A DNA stretch of 64,000 nucleotides. Origin: Ceratobasidium sp. AG-K. Taxonomy: Eukaryota > Basidiomycota > Agaricomycetes > Cantharellales > Ceratobasidiaceae. Below the pieces are notes generated by a model. That model saw nothing but the letters and a program-made list of their open reading frames with translations, was not told the origin of the DNA and searched no databases. The stretch is from the NCBI GenBank assembly GCA_037039685.1, contig JAWNGF010000001.1, forward strand, positions 4,898,001 through 4,962,000. Reading direction: 5' to 3'. A program made the translations under genes and the position numbers. Shown here one piece after another: positions 33,144 to 46,163 of this stretch (its first letter is position 1; the number at the start of each line of letters is the position of its first letter).

Positions 33144-36100
33144 ATGACCCCCTCACTTGCAGACATAGTTGCGGCTGCAACTGCCAACGAAAAGGAGAGC
33201 CACAAACGACTCCCTGGCATCGCCGAGAAACCACCTGGGCACCACGACGATTCTACTGTTGATGAATCTGCACCTCGAAACCCGGTGCTCGGAGCTCTCG
33301 GTGGTGGCTATTCCCGTTCATGGTCACTCCAGCACCCATCCACTCGTGCTTCATTCTCTAAACCACTTCGGCCTCCATCGTACCATCCCAAGGCCGAGAG
33401 CTCGGATCCTACAGCAGCAACCGATCCATTTCGGGCAGACTTTCGTCAAGCAGACTCCGAATTTAAAGGCGCATTTCAATACCACGACGACGAAGTGGCA
33501 ACCCATCGTCGCGTAAACATAAACGTGAGTCTTGGCTAGGAGGCGGAAGAGACAAAGAGAAGGAGAAGGAGAAAGAAAAGGGAAAGGAGACCGAACAAGC
33601 CGACCAACGCGCTGAAGGGGCTGAATCCGAACACGAGTCAGAACACGAACAACATGAGGGTGGCCTTTGGAAACGTTGGATCGCGGAACCTTTTGGTCTT
33701 TCTGATGCAGACGACGACCCGCAGTCTCCCCGAGGAACAACAACACGAGGGTCTACCCCTCGCGTGAGCCGCCAAAATACCGCAGAAGGGCCTCGAACTC
33801 AAAAGACCGTTCGGCCTGCCAAGTCTCTTCCTCATATCCATGACGGCGGCAAGTCGAATCGCGCGGCTTCATCGTCAAATGCCAACGGGAGTGCGGATCC
33901 GCGCGCACAGAGCCGCAGCCGTCGTGGGAGCGAGGCTGGAGCGAGCAAATGGGCCATTCTAAAGCCCAAGATCAAGACCCATGTTCAACAACAGCAACAA
34001 CAACCTGCATCGAGCAGTGCTGCGCCCGTTTCGGTCACGGACGAACTCCTTATGGGAGGCCTGGGCGTTTTGCTGCTTCAAATGTTCTTTGAACGTGATG
34101 ACCAGGACCGCAGACGCGTGCCTATCCTTTTGCACCATCTCAAGATTCGCGTATCCGATTCTATCAATCCGCTAAATGGCCGCCACGCTGTATTCAGGAT
34201 TGAAGTGAGCTGAAATCGCTCATCTGAATCCTCCCTCTGATCCTTTTGCTTGTCATAGTGCGAGTACGCCAATGGCGCGGCGCGTTGGGTGATTTACCGC
34301 CAGCTGCGGGATTTTATCAGTCTACATGGGCATTATCGCGTTGCTAGCGTTTATTTGAGGGGCGATCAGCCGATGTTACCGGAGTTTCCCAAAACGAGTG
34401 AGTATTATTTTTCGTCGTTCTCTTACATTTAGTTCCCGTCTGTAATTTGTCGCTGCGTCGAGCTCTTGTTGATGTATTGTCTTTTGATAGGTCTACCGTA
34501 CTTTAAGTTTCTTAAAAAGGAAGGTCGCGAGAAGGGTACGGGCGAGGTGCATCGCACCGACTTTGCCAAGCTCCAGCGCGAATCTCTAGAAAACTACTTG
34601 ATTGGTGTTATCAAGGCCGTGGTAAGTTGTTTTGGGATTTTCATGATGTGTATGGATCTAACCGCTCGACACTATGGTCGATAGATGTTCCGCGCAGACG
34701 CAAACAGGCTCTTCCGTTTCTTTGAAATCTCCGCGCTCTCAATTGCTTTGGCTCAACGAGGTGGCATTCAAGGCAAGCCGATATACTATTTTGGGGGTAC
34801 ATTATTATTACTAAGTGGCGTATACGCTTGCAGGCAAGGCCGGCTACTTGCGTGTGTTAAGTTCGAACATGAGCCGCAAAGGAGCGCATAATGGTCTACT
34901 CGCTTGGAAGCGTAATCATGAACCCAAGTGGTGGCTTGTTCGTGAAAGCTACTTGGTCGCCGTTGAAGACCCGGGGGAGGTGAGGTCTCATCCAGCCATA
35001 ACTACGTCGTGACAACTCATACATCCTATCTGTAGCTTCAAATCTTCGATGTCTTCCTGCTTGACTCGGACTTTGCCATTGAACGCCCCGTTCGTTACTA
35101 CCGTCAAGGCCTTAGCTTTTTGCACGGCACTCTGGACAACGACGACGACGCGGTTGAAAAGAAACACACTCATACCCGTGAAATTGAGCCTCAGCTGAGC
35201 AAGAGCCAGACTATCAAGCGGACATTCCTCAGCGTTGGACGTAGCTCAGGGAGAAGATCGTCCCATAGTGACAGAGGCAAAGAAGCGGCGCCGGCTAGCG
35301 GAGATGCGGCCGCCACCGGGACTAGCCATCGGCGCGGGAGCACGGGAACCCGACCTAGCGAGGGATTACCAGCACCTGACATGGTGGATATGATCTCTTC
35401 AAGCGAAAGTTCGTCGGACGAAGAGGATCCAACGGTTGCCGCCAACCAAGGTCCAGAATGGGACAAGAAGAAGAAAAAGAATAAAGCGAATCTGGCAGAC
35501 GTCAGTCAGCACACGTTTTATATCCAGAACTCGCAGAACAGATTGAAGCTGGTCGCGAAGAATGAGGTCAGTATCCCGTATATTTCAAGTCTACGGTGCT
35601 CATTCGGTTGGTTGCAGCGAGAGATGGTACAGTGGATTGTATCGATGGAACGTATGGCTAGTCAGTCGCACTGGACGGGCAAAAATAGGTTCGATAGCTT
35701 TGCCCCGATTCGGCTGAACGTTGCCGCGCAGTGGCTGGTCGATGGGGTGATTTTTTCTTCATGTAACATTCGAGGCATTTGCTGATATGTTTGTTAGCGT
35801 GATTACTTTTGGAATCTATCTCGCGCCATACTGCTTGCCAAGGAGCGTATATATATCCATGATTGGTGGTTGTCTCCTGGTACGTCACCAGGCCTGTGTT
35901 AGCCTTCAGCTCCCTAATGCCAGGTTTCTACTAGAACTCTACTTGCGTCGTCCGGGCAAGGAGCAGTACCGACTTGACAGACTATTGAAACGCAAGGCAG
36001 AAGAAGGCGTGAAGATTTTTGTTATCCTCTAGTTGGTTTTCACCTCGCACCCCACAGTTCTAGTGCTCATCTTTTCCCGTCAACAGCAAGGAGGTGTCAA

Positions 36101-39100
36101 ACCGTACTACGCCTACCGACAGCAAGTAAGCTTTACAGGATGTACTTTCCTTTGCTGGGCTGGGACTGACACGCCGATGGTTAGCTATACGAAACAGACG
36201 CTTGTCAATCTTCATCCGAACATTATGGTCCAACGCTCGCCATCTCACTTTGCAACTGGTACATTCTACTGGGCGCATGTACGTATTCCGGCCGTATCTC
36301 CGTCTTCGGCCGACTGATCCAAATGTGTAGCACGAAAAGCTGTGCGTGATCGACGAGGCAATTGCATTCATGGGTGGTCTAGACGCGTGCTTTGGGCGCT
36401 GGGACACTGCCCAACACGTTCTCATTGATGATGGGGAGCCCCATGGGCCAGAAGGCTCTGAACAGATTTGGATAGGCGAGTCTAGGAGGTTTCCAACTCT
36501 AAACCCTATTCTGAGGAATCCTTGTTCGCAGGCAAAGACTACAGCAACTCCCGTGTTCTCGATTTCCATACGTTGAACAAGCCGGAGCAGGACATGTACG
36601 ACCGCACTAAAGTTCCACGTATGCCATGGTAAGTGCCGACGCATGCCTAAATCCCCTATCAGCTCACTAATACCGCTAAATAACTAGGCACGATGTTGCC
36701 ATGCAGATCGTTGGCCAACCTGCCCGTGATTTGTGTCGCCACTTTGTACAGCGGTACGCTACCCCGACCTAATCTAACTCTTTGTGGGGTCTCACCTTTT
36801 TGTTACCCAGTTGGAACTACCTTCTACGAGTGAAGAACCACTCACGCAAGATGCCATTCCTCCTTCCTCCGCCGGACTTCAAGCCATCCGAGCTGGCGGA
36901 GCAAGGATTGACCGGTACCTGCGAGCTTCAAATTTGTCGTTCGGCTGGCCCGTGGTCACTCGGCACCCAGAACCGCGTTGAACACTCGATACAAAATGCC
37001 TATTTGAAGGGTAAGTACCCCTGTTGGCGCCACGTGCAATGCAGCTCACTTCGCCGCCGGTTGTACTCAGCAATTCAATTATCTGAGCACTTTGTCTATA
37101 TCGAGAACCAGTTCTTTATTACGTCGTGAGTTAGCCTTTGCCGCCTCACGTCTGGATCTGAAACGGATTGATCAAAACTCACATGATAGGACAACTGTCA
37201 ACGATGTTGTGATTGAGAACAAGATAGGAGATGCGCTTGTCAACCGAATCATCCGTGCACATCATGATGGAGTCAAGTGGCGAGCATGTATAGTAATCCC
37301 GCTTTTGCCAGGATTTACTTTCCCGATCGATCATGGCGAAGCCAGTGCGGTACGTAGCCTTACATATCGGGCGTAGTTTCATCTAAACGAATGTCTCAGG
37401 TGCGCCTGATCATGGAGTGCCAAAATAGGACAATTTCGAGGGGACCAAACTCTATTTTTGCGCGACTGAGGAAAGAAGGAATAGATGTAAGAATAATCCG
37501 AATTTCTAGTTGGATTTGCATTGACTGTATTGACGCCGCATAGCCGGACGATTACATTACGTTCTTCTCGCTGCGCGGTTGGGGTAAACTGGCAGGGGAC
37601 GTGCTGACCACCGAGCAGGTGTACATCCATGGCAAGGTAAGACCAGCTGTTCGGACACTGTGAGGTTCTCTAGTTGATCTTTGATTCGTAGTGTATGGTT
37701 GTCGATGATCGAGTAGTAATCATTGGGTCCGCAAACATCAATGACCGGTCCCAACGAGGAGATCGTGACTCGGAGCTTGCCAGCGTAATTCGTGACACCG
37801 ATATGATTGACAGGTACGTGTGCTCCAACCACATGGATCCAAATGCTGTGTCTAACCTAGTGGTGCCAGCCGGATGGCTGGTAAACCATTCAAAGTTGGC
37901 CGATTCGCGCATACACTGCGAGTTCGTCTAATGCGAGAGCACCTTGGAGTTGATGTTGACGCAATGTACCAAGAAGATCTCATGGCGAACGATCCCAAAA
38001 TGCGCGAGGATGAAGTTAAGACTTGGGATCCCGATAGCGAACAGAAGTTGCGCGAGGAAGGAGTGAGCAGAGTGAAGCAACCAGGCCCGGCGGGTAACAT
38101 CGGGATTATGTCCAAGGACACTATAGGCCAGGGTAAGCCTCTCTGTTTTCCTGTTTGATTCATTTAGATGACCCGCCTTGCAGTTGCATATGGTGCTGAA
38201 GAAGTTGGTCTGCACAAGCTTGGGCGACTTGGCCACAAACTTGGTGCTACAAGCACTGCGCAAGAAGAAAATGCGACCGAGATAGAGGAGCGTCAGATGT
38301 ATTCTCGACACGGCAAGAAGGAATCTGGGTTCGCAGGCGCCGTCGTACCAACACTTGAGGAGAAGACAGTGATGGAGCACCGCCCCAAGGATACTGAGGA
38401 TAAAAGCGAGCAGCCCCTCATGGACGCGCTCAAGGTCCCTGGAGCAAGGGAAGGCGAGCCCAAGGAAGCAACAACCCCCGATGGGGAGAAGTTTGGGGCT
38501 CCAGCAGACGCTTCGTCAAGTCCATACACGGACGACCAGCCACCTCATGCTCGTTCAGGCGACAAGGATGCCAGTCCAGAGGAACAGGGGGCAGTCCAGG
38601 CGCGAAGCCTCCTACGGAAGCACCTCTCTGTTAGCGTTGGTGCAAAGCCGTGGACAATCCCTACACCCGCTCCTGAGATCGATCCTCATGGATTCCAAGA
38701 TCCGGTTTGCGACGAGTTTTTCAAGGACGTCTGGGTTGCAGCCGCGGTTCACAACGTAAGTCAATTGATCCCTCTATGGTTCAGCTATCTGACGCCTGGG
38801 CCTGGCTCAGACCGAAATTTACCGGAAAGTCTTTCATTGCACGCCTGACGATTTGGTTACCACCTGGAAGCAATACAAAGAATTTGCTCAGCATCAAGAA
38901 CGACTAGCCAAAGTGGTAAGCGTGCAACACGCGGCTCTACCATAGCTAGGCTTACTCTGTACACGCAGCCCAAGGACTCTCAGTCTCAGTCTCAGTCACA
39001 GGCCCAGCAAGAGCCCGCAGGCACGGTTCCAGGTGAAGGGGCAGGTGTTGCTGAAAGTCCAGGACACCACGGAATCCATCATCCTGGTGAAGGCCTAGAA

Positions 39101-39550
39101 ACTGGGAATCGCCCCGATAATGTCGATGCACACGCCGAGACCGAGGATTCAACCGATCAGCCTCCCTCACCCTCGACTCGACGTAACGGGAAAGAAGCCG
39201 GTACACCTGGGAAATCTCCGGGCCCTACGTCTGGCCAGACTCCGACATTTGACAGTCGCACTAGGCGACCAACACATCCAGATGAGCCATTGGAGCAATG
39301 GGAGCGCGATGAGATGGAGGAACTCCTTCAGAATATCCGGGGTCATCTTGGTATGCCGTGCTTGGACTTTCTCTCGTTGCTCCATTGACATCAGTCTTTA
39401 GTTGTATACCCTACCCGCTTCTTGGAGGGCGAGGACGTCGCAAACAACTTCTTGTTCAATACCGATCGGTGTGTACGACTTATTATTGGATTCGTTTGTT
39501 ATCCTGACAAGATTGTATTTAGGTTGCTACCCCTCCCGATTTACGACTAG
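33144..39550 (+). CDS. Phospholipase D with PX and PH domains (PLD1/Spo14-type)
   Basis: 26 exons, about 1667 aa. Exon starts include 33144, 34259, 34491, 34685, 34834, 35036, 35618, 35798, 35935, 36087, 36185, 36331, 36532, 36688, 36811, 37071, 37190, 37400, 37544, 37692, 37870, 38184, 38811, 38969, 39402 and 39523. It hydrolyses phosphatidylcholine to phosphatidic acid and choline at membranes. Order: disordered N-terminus, PX-like region (about residues 310-460), PH region split by a long acidic/Ser insert, then two HKD sites: [16 protein letters not shown] and [18 protein letters not shown]. The C-terminal third is a charged Pro/Ser-rich extension ending LLPLPIYD. The intron at 36476 has a GC donor. 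One base is missing near 33533 (VNIN/WLGGG). The acceptor before VAYGAEEVG is 38183; using the earlier AG at 38167 breaks the frame. Confidence 0.95.
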
Positions 39551-39551
39551 T

Positions 39552-39941
39552 CTACCCAATCAGCCCCACAGAGTATACCCCCGCTTCCTTCATAGCAATG
39601 TGTAATTTGTCTATTTTTTTGATTAATCCCGATGCAGCGTAACGTGTCATACCGTGTGCCTCAAAACAAGTGAGATTCGGCAGATTAGAAGCGGGTTCTT
39701 TCATCAAGTCTGCTGGTGGCGAAACAAGGTCCACGGGATCGATAGAAAGAAGCACTTGGACGAATGTGTTAGGATGGGTAAGGAGCAGGATAGCACGCAC
39801 CTTTAAGGGAAATAGCGGAATGATGTCAGCCTTCTTCGAGTGATTTGCATCCACAGCATACAGGATAAATGCATAAACCCTGGAGACAGCTCGATCCTCA
39901 ACACTTCCTACCCAGTAACTGGTGGAAATTAACGACCTATT
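39552..39941 (-). CDS. Exon-like open frame of an unknown protein
   Basis: 130 codons open from just after a TAG (39942-39944, which could be a splice acceptor) to TAG 39552, with no ATG near the start. Protein-like segments include SVEDRAVSRVYAFILYAVDA and LLLTHPNTFVQVLLSIDPVD. It overlaps nothing and sits tail-to-tail with the PLD gene, 1 bp past its stop. It may be the last exon of a gene whose 5' part is lost, or a decayed copy. Family unknown. Confidence 0.35.
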   Translation of the reverse strand, partial: NRSLISTSYWVGSVEDRAVSRVYAFILYAVDANHSKKADIIPLFPLKVRAILLLTHPNTFVQVLLSIDPVDLVSPPADLMKEPASNLPNLTCFEAHGMTRYAASGLIKKIDKLHIAMKEAGVYSVGLIG

Positions 39942-40284
39942 CTAGGACATCGCTGCCCGAGTTGAGGTTCGCCCCTGTGTTTCATGGAATATGGACTTGG
40001 CCCCCTCTCTCTCGAGCAACTAAGCAGCCATGAGCAGAGTGGATTCTATCTTGCGTATTGCCCCGGGAACGCAAGAAGCATTTGGCTCTAGTTGCTGGAC
40101 TCGGACCCCTCTCGTTATAAAGCTTGACCCCCTTGCCAAACTAATGGCCATAATCCGCATCGTTCCACCTCCTCACCCGACTTCGCATATCTCCTCGCGC
40201 TCTGGGTTGCTCCACATCGCTCGCTTCCTCAACCTCTATCTCTGAATACATCTCCCCCGACGCTCGCTCCCTCGCATTTGCGCC

Positions 40285-40491
40285 ATGGCTGATACCAACG
40301 CTCCGTCGCAAGTATTAGCCGTCGTCCAACCAGCTGTTCCAGGTCAGACGGTGATACAAACGTCGAGCTCGCCGCTTCTGAGGTCTCTCCTAGCACCCCC
40401 TCAATCCGGGAACGCTGGCCAACCCATAGCGCGTGTCACCTCCCCGCTACTGAAATCACTAAATGGGATGTTCCAAGCCGACCGGTCTTGA
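40285..40491 (+). CDS. Small unknown protein, 68 aa
   Basis: ATG in good context (GCGCCATGG), intronless, ends TGA 40489-40491. It contains a short internal near-repeat (SSPLLRSLLAPP and TSPLLKSLNGMF) and no cysteines. A TATAAAG word at about 40117 lies upstream. No family recognised. It could be a short gene or a first exon. Confidence 0.4.
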   Translation: MADTNAPSQVLAVVQPAVPGQTVIQTSSSPLLRSLLAPPQSGNAGQPIARVTSPLLKSLNGMFQADRS

Positions 40492-41151
40492 GAGCATGGG
40501 CCTGTTGCATCGTATTATCTGGCAAGTCCTCGCTTGGGGACCTAATTGCTATGCTAACAATCACAAGTAGGTTGACTTGCTGAAGGCCGCTCCACAGCTT
40601 GTGAGAACTAGTTCAGGTCCTCGACCTTTTCCTATGGTCGTAATTTGCGGTTGTAGTGCGCTTTGAAAGAGGACTACGCCTCTTCCTAGTGCTTTAGACT
40701 CTTGCTCTGGGTTGGCAACCTTTCCCCTACAGTCCATAACATCCCATATCTTTCCCCGAATATCTTCTTAATGTACATGTCGCTGTAAACTCGTAAATTT
40801 CTACAATACACGCTCCTTGCTCTCGCTACCCTGCTATAATAAGCCAATGCCACAAAATCCCCGACTTACACCTAACTCCTCTCACTGGTTACAAGTCCAG
40901 GGATAGCATTCATTTGTGTGTATGCATCACAATAACGAATCAGTTCGGTGCTAGTTCGCCCTTGTCCATTGATTATATATTTCAAGCGGTTCTCATACTC
41001 TCACGCCAGTTGTTTGGCGATCTGAACATCGAGTATATGAGTAAGGCAATGAATTCAATTGATTCTGAGAGATACAAGGTAAAAAATGATCTTCGCCAAT
41101 CAATGTGGTAAGATTTACAAAAGCGAATGGTTCCCTGTGTTCGGTGAGTCG
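40492..41151. other. Intergenic stretch
   Basis: Low-information AT-rich DNA between the small frame and the 3' end of the BCKDH E1 alpha gene. No RNA, repeat or further gene seen. Confidence 0.55.
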
Positions 41152-43207
41152 CTACTTGAACTTGGCCAACTCTTTCGCATATGGCTCCCAGACTTTTCCA
41201 TACTTGTCTAAATATGCCTTTAACTCCGCACGTTGTTCGGTCTGAAACACAACAGTTAGGATCGACACCTGGGACGTAATATGCTCCAAAATTGGCGCTC
41301 ACTGTAGTCCAAGGTTCTCCTGAATTGCCAGCCTCATACAAATCGGTGAACATCTCAGTTAACGGCGGTCGCTTCATAGTCTCGGCCTACAGTAAGCGGA
41401 TCGGGGTCAGACTCAATCGATGCTCCGGAAAGAGGTAATCGGTGTGCCTCACCTTTTTGAATCCCTCCATGACCTCCCGTTTTTGTTTGGCCTTAAGCGC
41501 CTCTTCTTCTTCCTTTGACCACCATCCTTGGGACTCGAGGAACTTTCGGAACCGATGGTGTGGGTTGTCTGAAACACGCATACGAGTTGGTTAATACGGA
41601 ACGTGTCTCCCACGCCGAGCGTACAGCATGCCTAAATACGCAGTGGATCACAGCGCCACTTAGAACATCGGGCTGGATAGTGTGGCCCATAGAAAACGCG
41701 GTTGACATACCTATCTTTTTCCAATCCTCTACTTCTTGTTTTGCACGATACGCAAAGCTGTCATCCGAGGTTGAGTGGTGGCCAACCCTGTAGGACATGC
41801 ATTCTACAAGCACGGCTCTTCCACCTTCGCCGCCCGCCAATGCTCGCCTCCGTGCTTCCCGAACGGCACCTAGTACTGCAAGCACATCGTTGCCATCAAC
41901 TCTGTAAGTGGATTAACATGGGTGTTGTGACAACATGGTACGGCATATCAATACCTGATGGTGTCCATTCCGTACCCAGGGCCACGTGAAGCAATGCCAT
42001 CGCCGGCGTACTGTTCAGTGGTCGGTGTCGATATCGCAAATCCGTTGTTTCGGCATATGAATATGGAAGCTATGGTTCCGTCCGGCTCAGTTGCATGATG
42101 GTGGAATAAAATGAGTCAACGTACGACCACCAAGGACACTAGCCATTCCTAATCCTGCATGAAAATCACCCTCTGATGCAGCACCATCTCCGAAATAGCA
42201 GACCGCAACGTCTTTGCCACGGCGAGCTGGGTCCTATGTGCGTTGAGGGTTAAAGGGCTGCTAGTCATCAAAATAAAGTTATATACCCGTTTCAGCGCAT
42301 ATGCCACCCCCGCAGCTTGAGGTATTTGCGTCGCGAGCGGGGACGAAATGGTGTGAAAGTGATGGTCTGGAGAACTGAAGTGCTGATAAGGAGCTTGAGA
42401 TTAGGCCCGTCTGTTCTGGGGTCAAATGTCATGCGACATACCACCGGCATCTGTCTCCCTTTGGTGCTCTTGTCGTCCTCGTTTCCAAAGCATTGAGCCA
42501 TTACGCGATCGATACCAAAGTTTCGCCAAAGTAGAACTCCCATTTCACGATATTGCCCAAGCACTCTGCTTTAGATATGAATACTGTTCAAACGTTATTC
42601 AGTAGTATACGCACTCGTCTGTATCAGATAATCCGGCGGCACTACCAACAACACTTGCTTCCTCCCCATAAGACGTCATCTAATAATGTAAGTAAGTCAA
42701 GGGTTTGAAAAGAACCATTAGGACTGAACTTACATAAAAACTTATCTTTCCTTGCCTTTGTACGTTATATAGCAAAGTGTCGAGGGCAGGCAGCAGCATC
42801 ATATTCTCATAACTAAATGCAATATCAATACTCATTCAAGTGAAGTGCCGAATTCACGGAACGCACAGTCTCCTCGCAAAATCCCGCTCAAGCTACAAAA
42901 CCCCCTGATGAGTCAAGTTCCAATCTACCCCAATAAACCCTACCTCTGGAACCTCGGCTCCATCAATAACTTCGCCATTGCCGTCCAGCACACGATAGGT
43001 CGGGATGCTCTTAGACTCGAGCACCGAATTGAAAAAGTGCATCTTTGTCGTGATTGCGGAGGAAGGAACACCAGGCAAATGACCATGACGCGCTTCTTGG
43101 GGTGTAGTTGCTGCTGTGCCACTCGACGCGCCCGAGCTTGCAGCCCTTGCAAGCTGAAAGGGTAGCTGAGAGCGACGAGCCAGACGAAGCGCGAGATTTC
43201 GGTTCAT
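41152..43207 (-). CDS. Branched-chain 2-oxo-acid dehydrogenase E1 alpha, mitochondrial
   Basis: Twelve exons: 43207-42944, 42892-42867 (26 nt), 42812-42734, 42679-42615, 42565-42442, 42382-42287, 42233-42128, 42069-41955, 41901-41711, 41568-41453, 41386-41303, 41241-41152; 451 aa with no frame correction. The first about 25 residues ([20 protein letters not shown]) are a classic mitochondrial presequence. Thiamine diphosphate site [17 protein letters not shown], the substrate segment [19 protein letters not shown] and the phosphorylation loop [16 protein letters not shown] (with SDDS) mark it as the alpha subunit of BCKDH, not pyruvate dehydrogenase. It decarboxylates keto acids of Leu, Ile and Val. 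Confidence 0.96.
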
Positions 43208-43356
43208 GGTTGAAGGCGTGGTCAGGTGTAGACGACGCCAGGTGACACCTTTAACATTTTGGCCTCGATATACAGAACGCGTGACGAAAGCGGACGGATC
43301 ACGGAAAGGAAGATAACCACGTGATGGGGCGGGTGGCTGAGCGTGGCTACATGTGC

Positions 43357-44577
43357 TTATGGCTCAGGCAAGCCAATAATAGTTTGTTTGACCGTTGCAA
43401 TAACCATCCTGTGGTCGCTCACAAGAAACCCTCCTTCGAATCTGTTCGGTACAACCCCGTACCGTGTTACTACCCACTGTGATTTGGTGGCACTCTGCAT
43501 GATCTTTTGATCAACGCTCGCGTCCTCCTGCCCTTTAAATGAATGCGCGGCTGAGACTGCACCCGTATCAGCAATCAATACCACATCGATCACATTCCTC
43601 CTATCGTTCTCCCCAAATCCTGTGAACGTCCACTGCCAGTCGCCATAACGCGCTCCCAAGAGCCGTGCGACATTGAAGCCGGAAACGCGAGTATGTAGTT
43701 CGTGTCGAGCGTCCAGGAATGTTGTATATTGTGCTGATCCCGGTTGAAGCCCTTTTGCAGGCGATTGAGTTCCATCAGCGACATAGCGCCATCCAGTCAA
43801 CGCACGATATCCATCTTCGGTGTCGGGTGAGTTAAGATCGCCGACGAGGAATACCAATGGAGGCGAGTGGGATGAGGGTGATTTTGCAACGAGTTCGTTG
43901 ACGTGCTTGAGGATTAGCTTGCTACTTTCGGTGCGAGACTGTAGTCCTCGCTCGTCATAATGTGTGTTGAACACATAGAAGGGTAGTGCAGTGTCAATAG
44001 TAGCAAACTCAGCAAGGGTTGCCATGCGTGTTTGTCCCTATAGACATATGTCACACATCTATTTAAGCAGTGTTCCTTAGCAAGGAATCGCCACTCACCG
44101 CGTCCCAGCCAACGCTTCCTGGTTTGTCGGGAGTATCACTCAACCAAAAATGTTCCACATGCTTCAATGTTGCGACACCCTTTCGCCAGAATATGGGCAC
44201 AGCTTCTCCTTGTCGTTCTCCATCGTTACGGCATACCCCAACCCAGTCCCACCCGTCGCCTAGTAACATGCGTAGGTCACCTATCTGACTCCAAAGTACC
44301 TAAGTGATTCCCGTTATTTTGTGTAGATCTCAACCGGAACCGCCGGTAAACACACCTCTTGGAACCCAATAACACTTGGATTTTCCCATAACACCTGATC
44401 CGCCAACGGCGCACGGCGCTCATACCATGGACGCTCTCCCCATTCTATATGCGAAAGGTTCGCACGTCCGTGCTGAGAGGACACGGTCTCTACACGCGAT
44501 GGTTCAGACCCAATAGGTACAATGTTGAAAGCCTGAGTATCATAGCGAATGTTGAAGCTTGCAACTGAGAGCTCCAT
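43357..44577 (-). CDS. Endonuclease/exonuclease/phosphatase-fold protein
   Basis: Three exons: 44577-44356, 44299-44099, 44037-43357; 367 aa. All hallmark motifs of the fold are present: SVASFNIRYD at the start, VIGFQEV (metal-binding Glu), NTHYD, VFLVGDLNSPDTEDG and a final LVSDHRMV (Asp-His pair). This is the intracellular bacterial-type branch found in many fungi and related to sphingomyelinase/nocturnin-like enzymes. The substrate cannot be told. No signal peptide is predicted by eye. The start is the ATG at 44577; the longer frame begins with TTG. It lies 149 bp from the BCKDH gene start, on the same strand. Confidence 0.88.
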
Positions 44578-44791
44578 TAGGTACGTCGAAGTTGGGTTCA
44601 AAGAAGTGCTGCGGGTGCCATGCCGTCATCAACGCAAATTAGGTATTAGCGCCCCGCCTGGAACTATCGTTATCTATATATGCGTTGCTAAATAGTACAT
44701 TGTATGCAGGTGCACAAACGGAATGATGACCGAGGCTCGACTCTCAGTGGTCAGGAAGAGCGGGATGGGCCGGGATAAGATCGTAATGCCA

Positions 44792-45615
44792 CTAGTAGGC
44801 GAGTGTCATCATCGCCATCTTGGGAGTCTTGTCTGCCACGCGACCCTCGTCACTCGTAGCAGGACGGTGCATCCAGCAATCAGCGGACTACAAGAATGAT
44901 GCGTCAATGACATGTGCCAACGACCATCATATTCTACGTACCTGGGGGGAGGCAAACATCCTGCGATCCGGGAAAATCTCTTTGATTTCGCATTCAAACC
45001 CGTCCGTCTTGAGGGTGTATGTACGCCAAAGATTCTCCTGGCCCTTTCCAGCGAGGGATGGCTCGACGCCAGCGCAGATCAGTTGGAACGCGGCAGGCTT
45101 GCTCATACGGCGGAACATCTGACCGATTGCATACTTTTCTTCCAGGAACTTGGCGCCGGATGTGAGTCGTTCGAATGTATTGAGCGACGAGGATTGGGTA
45201 CTTACCAAGCTAGCCGTTTCCGGGGTACTCATCTTGATGGTGCTAATGCATACACATGCAACGTGGCCCTCACACATCAAGTTCACGCGGCGGGTCTGGG
45301 TGACGGGGGTTTCCGCCGAGGCGGAAGCGACCGGTCCAGAGGCAGGGGTCTCCCAAATGCGTTGCACCGAAATAGGTTTGGAAAAATAGGCACTACAAGC
45401 CCTCAAGTCAGCATGATGATGCGAGCTAGACTACAATGGCCAAACCTGAGGGTGCGCTGGAGGTCACCCTTGGCAGTCAATGCGATACGTTCAAGACCAG
45501 TGATCTCCTTAGGCCAGTCGAACTACCGCCAGCTCATCAGCAAGCGCACACAGCCTCAACGAGCCCCGCTTACCTGAAAGAAAGTCTGATTAGTGCTGAA
45601 AGAGTCGGAAGACAT
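44792..45615 (-). CDS. Unnamed small protein, copy B of a two-member family (possibly UbiC/DUF98-like)
   Basis: Five exons: 45615-45574, 45522-45446, 45392-45206, 45148-44942, 44887-44792; 202 aa, in frame throughout. It is homologous to the protein at 25572-26275, with two introns at the same positions and phases. Blocks: GLERIALTAKGDLQRTLSAY, VQRIWETP, VNLMCEGHVACVCISTIKM, FQLICAGVE, LWRTYTL, ECEIKEIFPDRRMF. The R-x-L-x-C strand, the central I-G-x-F helix start and the WR-Y / I-E-FP end mimic chorismate-lyase-type proteins (inference). No targeting signal seen. Confidence 0.75.
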
Positions 45616-46163
45616 TTCGAGATAACAAAAAATAGATTGAAAGAGTAATACAAGTGCAGATAAGTCCGACAAGGACTGCAGGCTCCTTCGCTGCCACCAG
45701 AAGGTATTTATACCGCTGTATGGGCCCAGGTCTCGCCGTAGTTGAGCCGAATCTCGGGGTGCGGACCATTGAAGCGTCGGACCACATAGCTCGGATCAAG
45801 GGGCTATGATTGAAGGGACAGACGTAGCGCAGGTTGTGCGCGTTGGCTGACCGAGACTATCAGCATTGAAGTTTCAGGAGACCAGGTAGATGGAGTATGT
45901 GCCTTGTACAAGCTTTCTTAGAACGAACCGCCGGCCTCCTGGGCGAGGCCGAGCCGGATAGCAAAGTCACAGGCGGCTAGTGTGGGAAAGCCTCGTTCAA
46001 TTAATCGTTTATTCATTTGTATTTTCATTTCGGAACATGCCTCGGACCAGTAAACCGAGGAATGTCAATCAGGTCGATGGTTGTCGTGCCCTTGAACAAA
46101 ATCAGAAGCGCCAATCCTCCACGTGAGCCATAGACATGTATCATCAACGCCGACCAACCCAAG
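45616..46163. promoter_or_regulatory. Divergent promoter region, copy B and GRASP
   Basis: The two flanking genes read outward from this 548-bp region. Only the TATA box for copy B is recognisable. Confidence 0.4.
45705..45712 (-). promoter_or_regulatory. TATA box of family copy B
   Basis: TATAAATA on the minus strand, 90 bp upstream of the ATG at 45615. A clean consensus at a reasonable distance. Confidence 0.5.
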
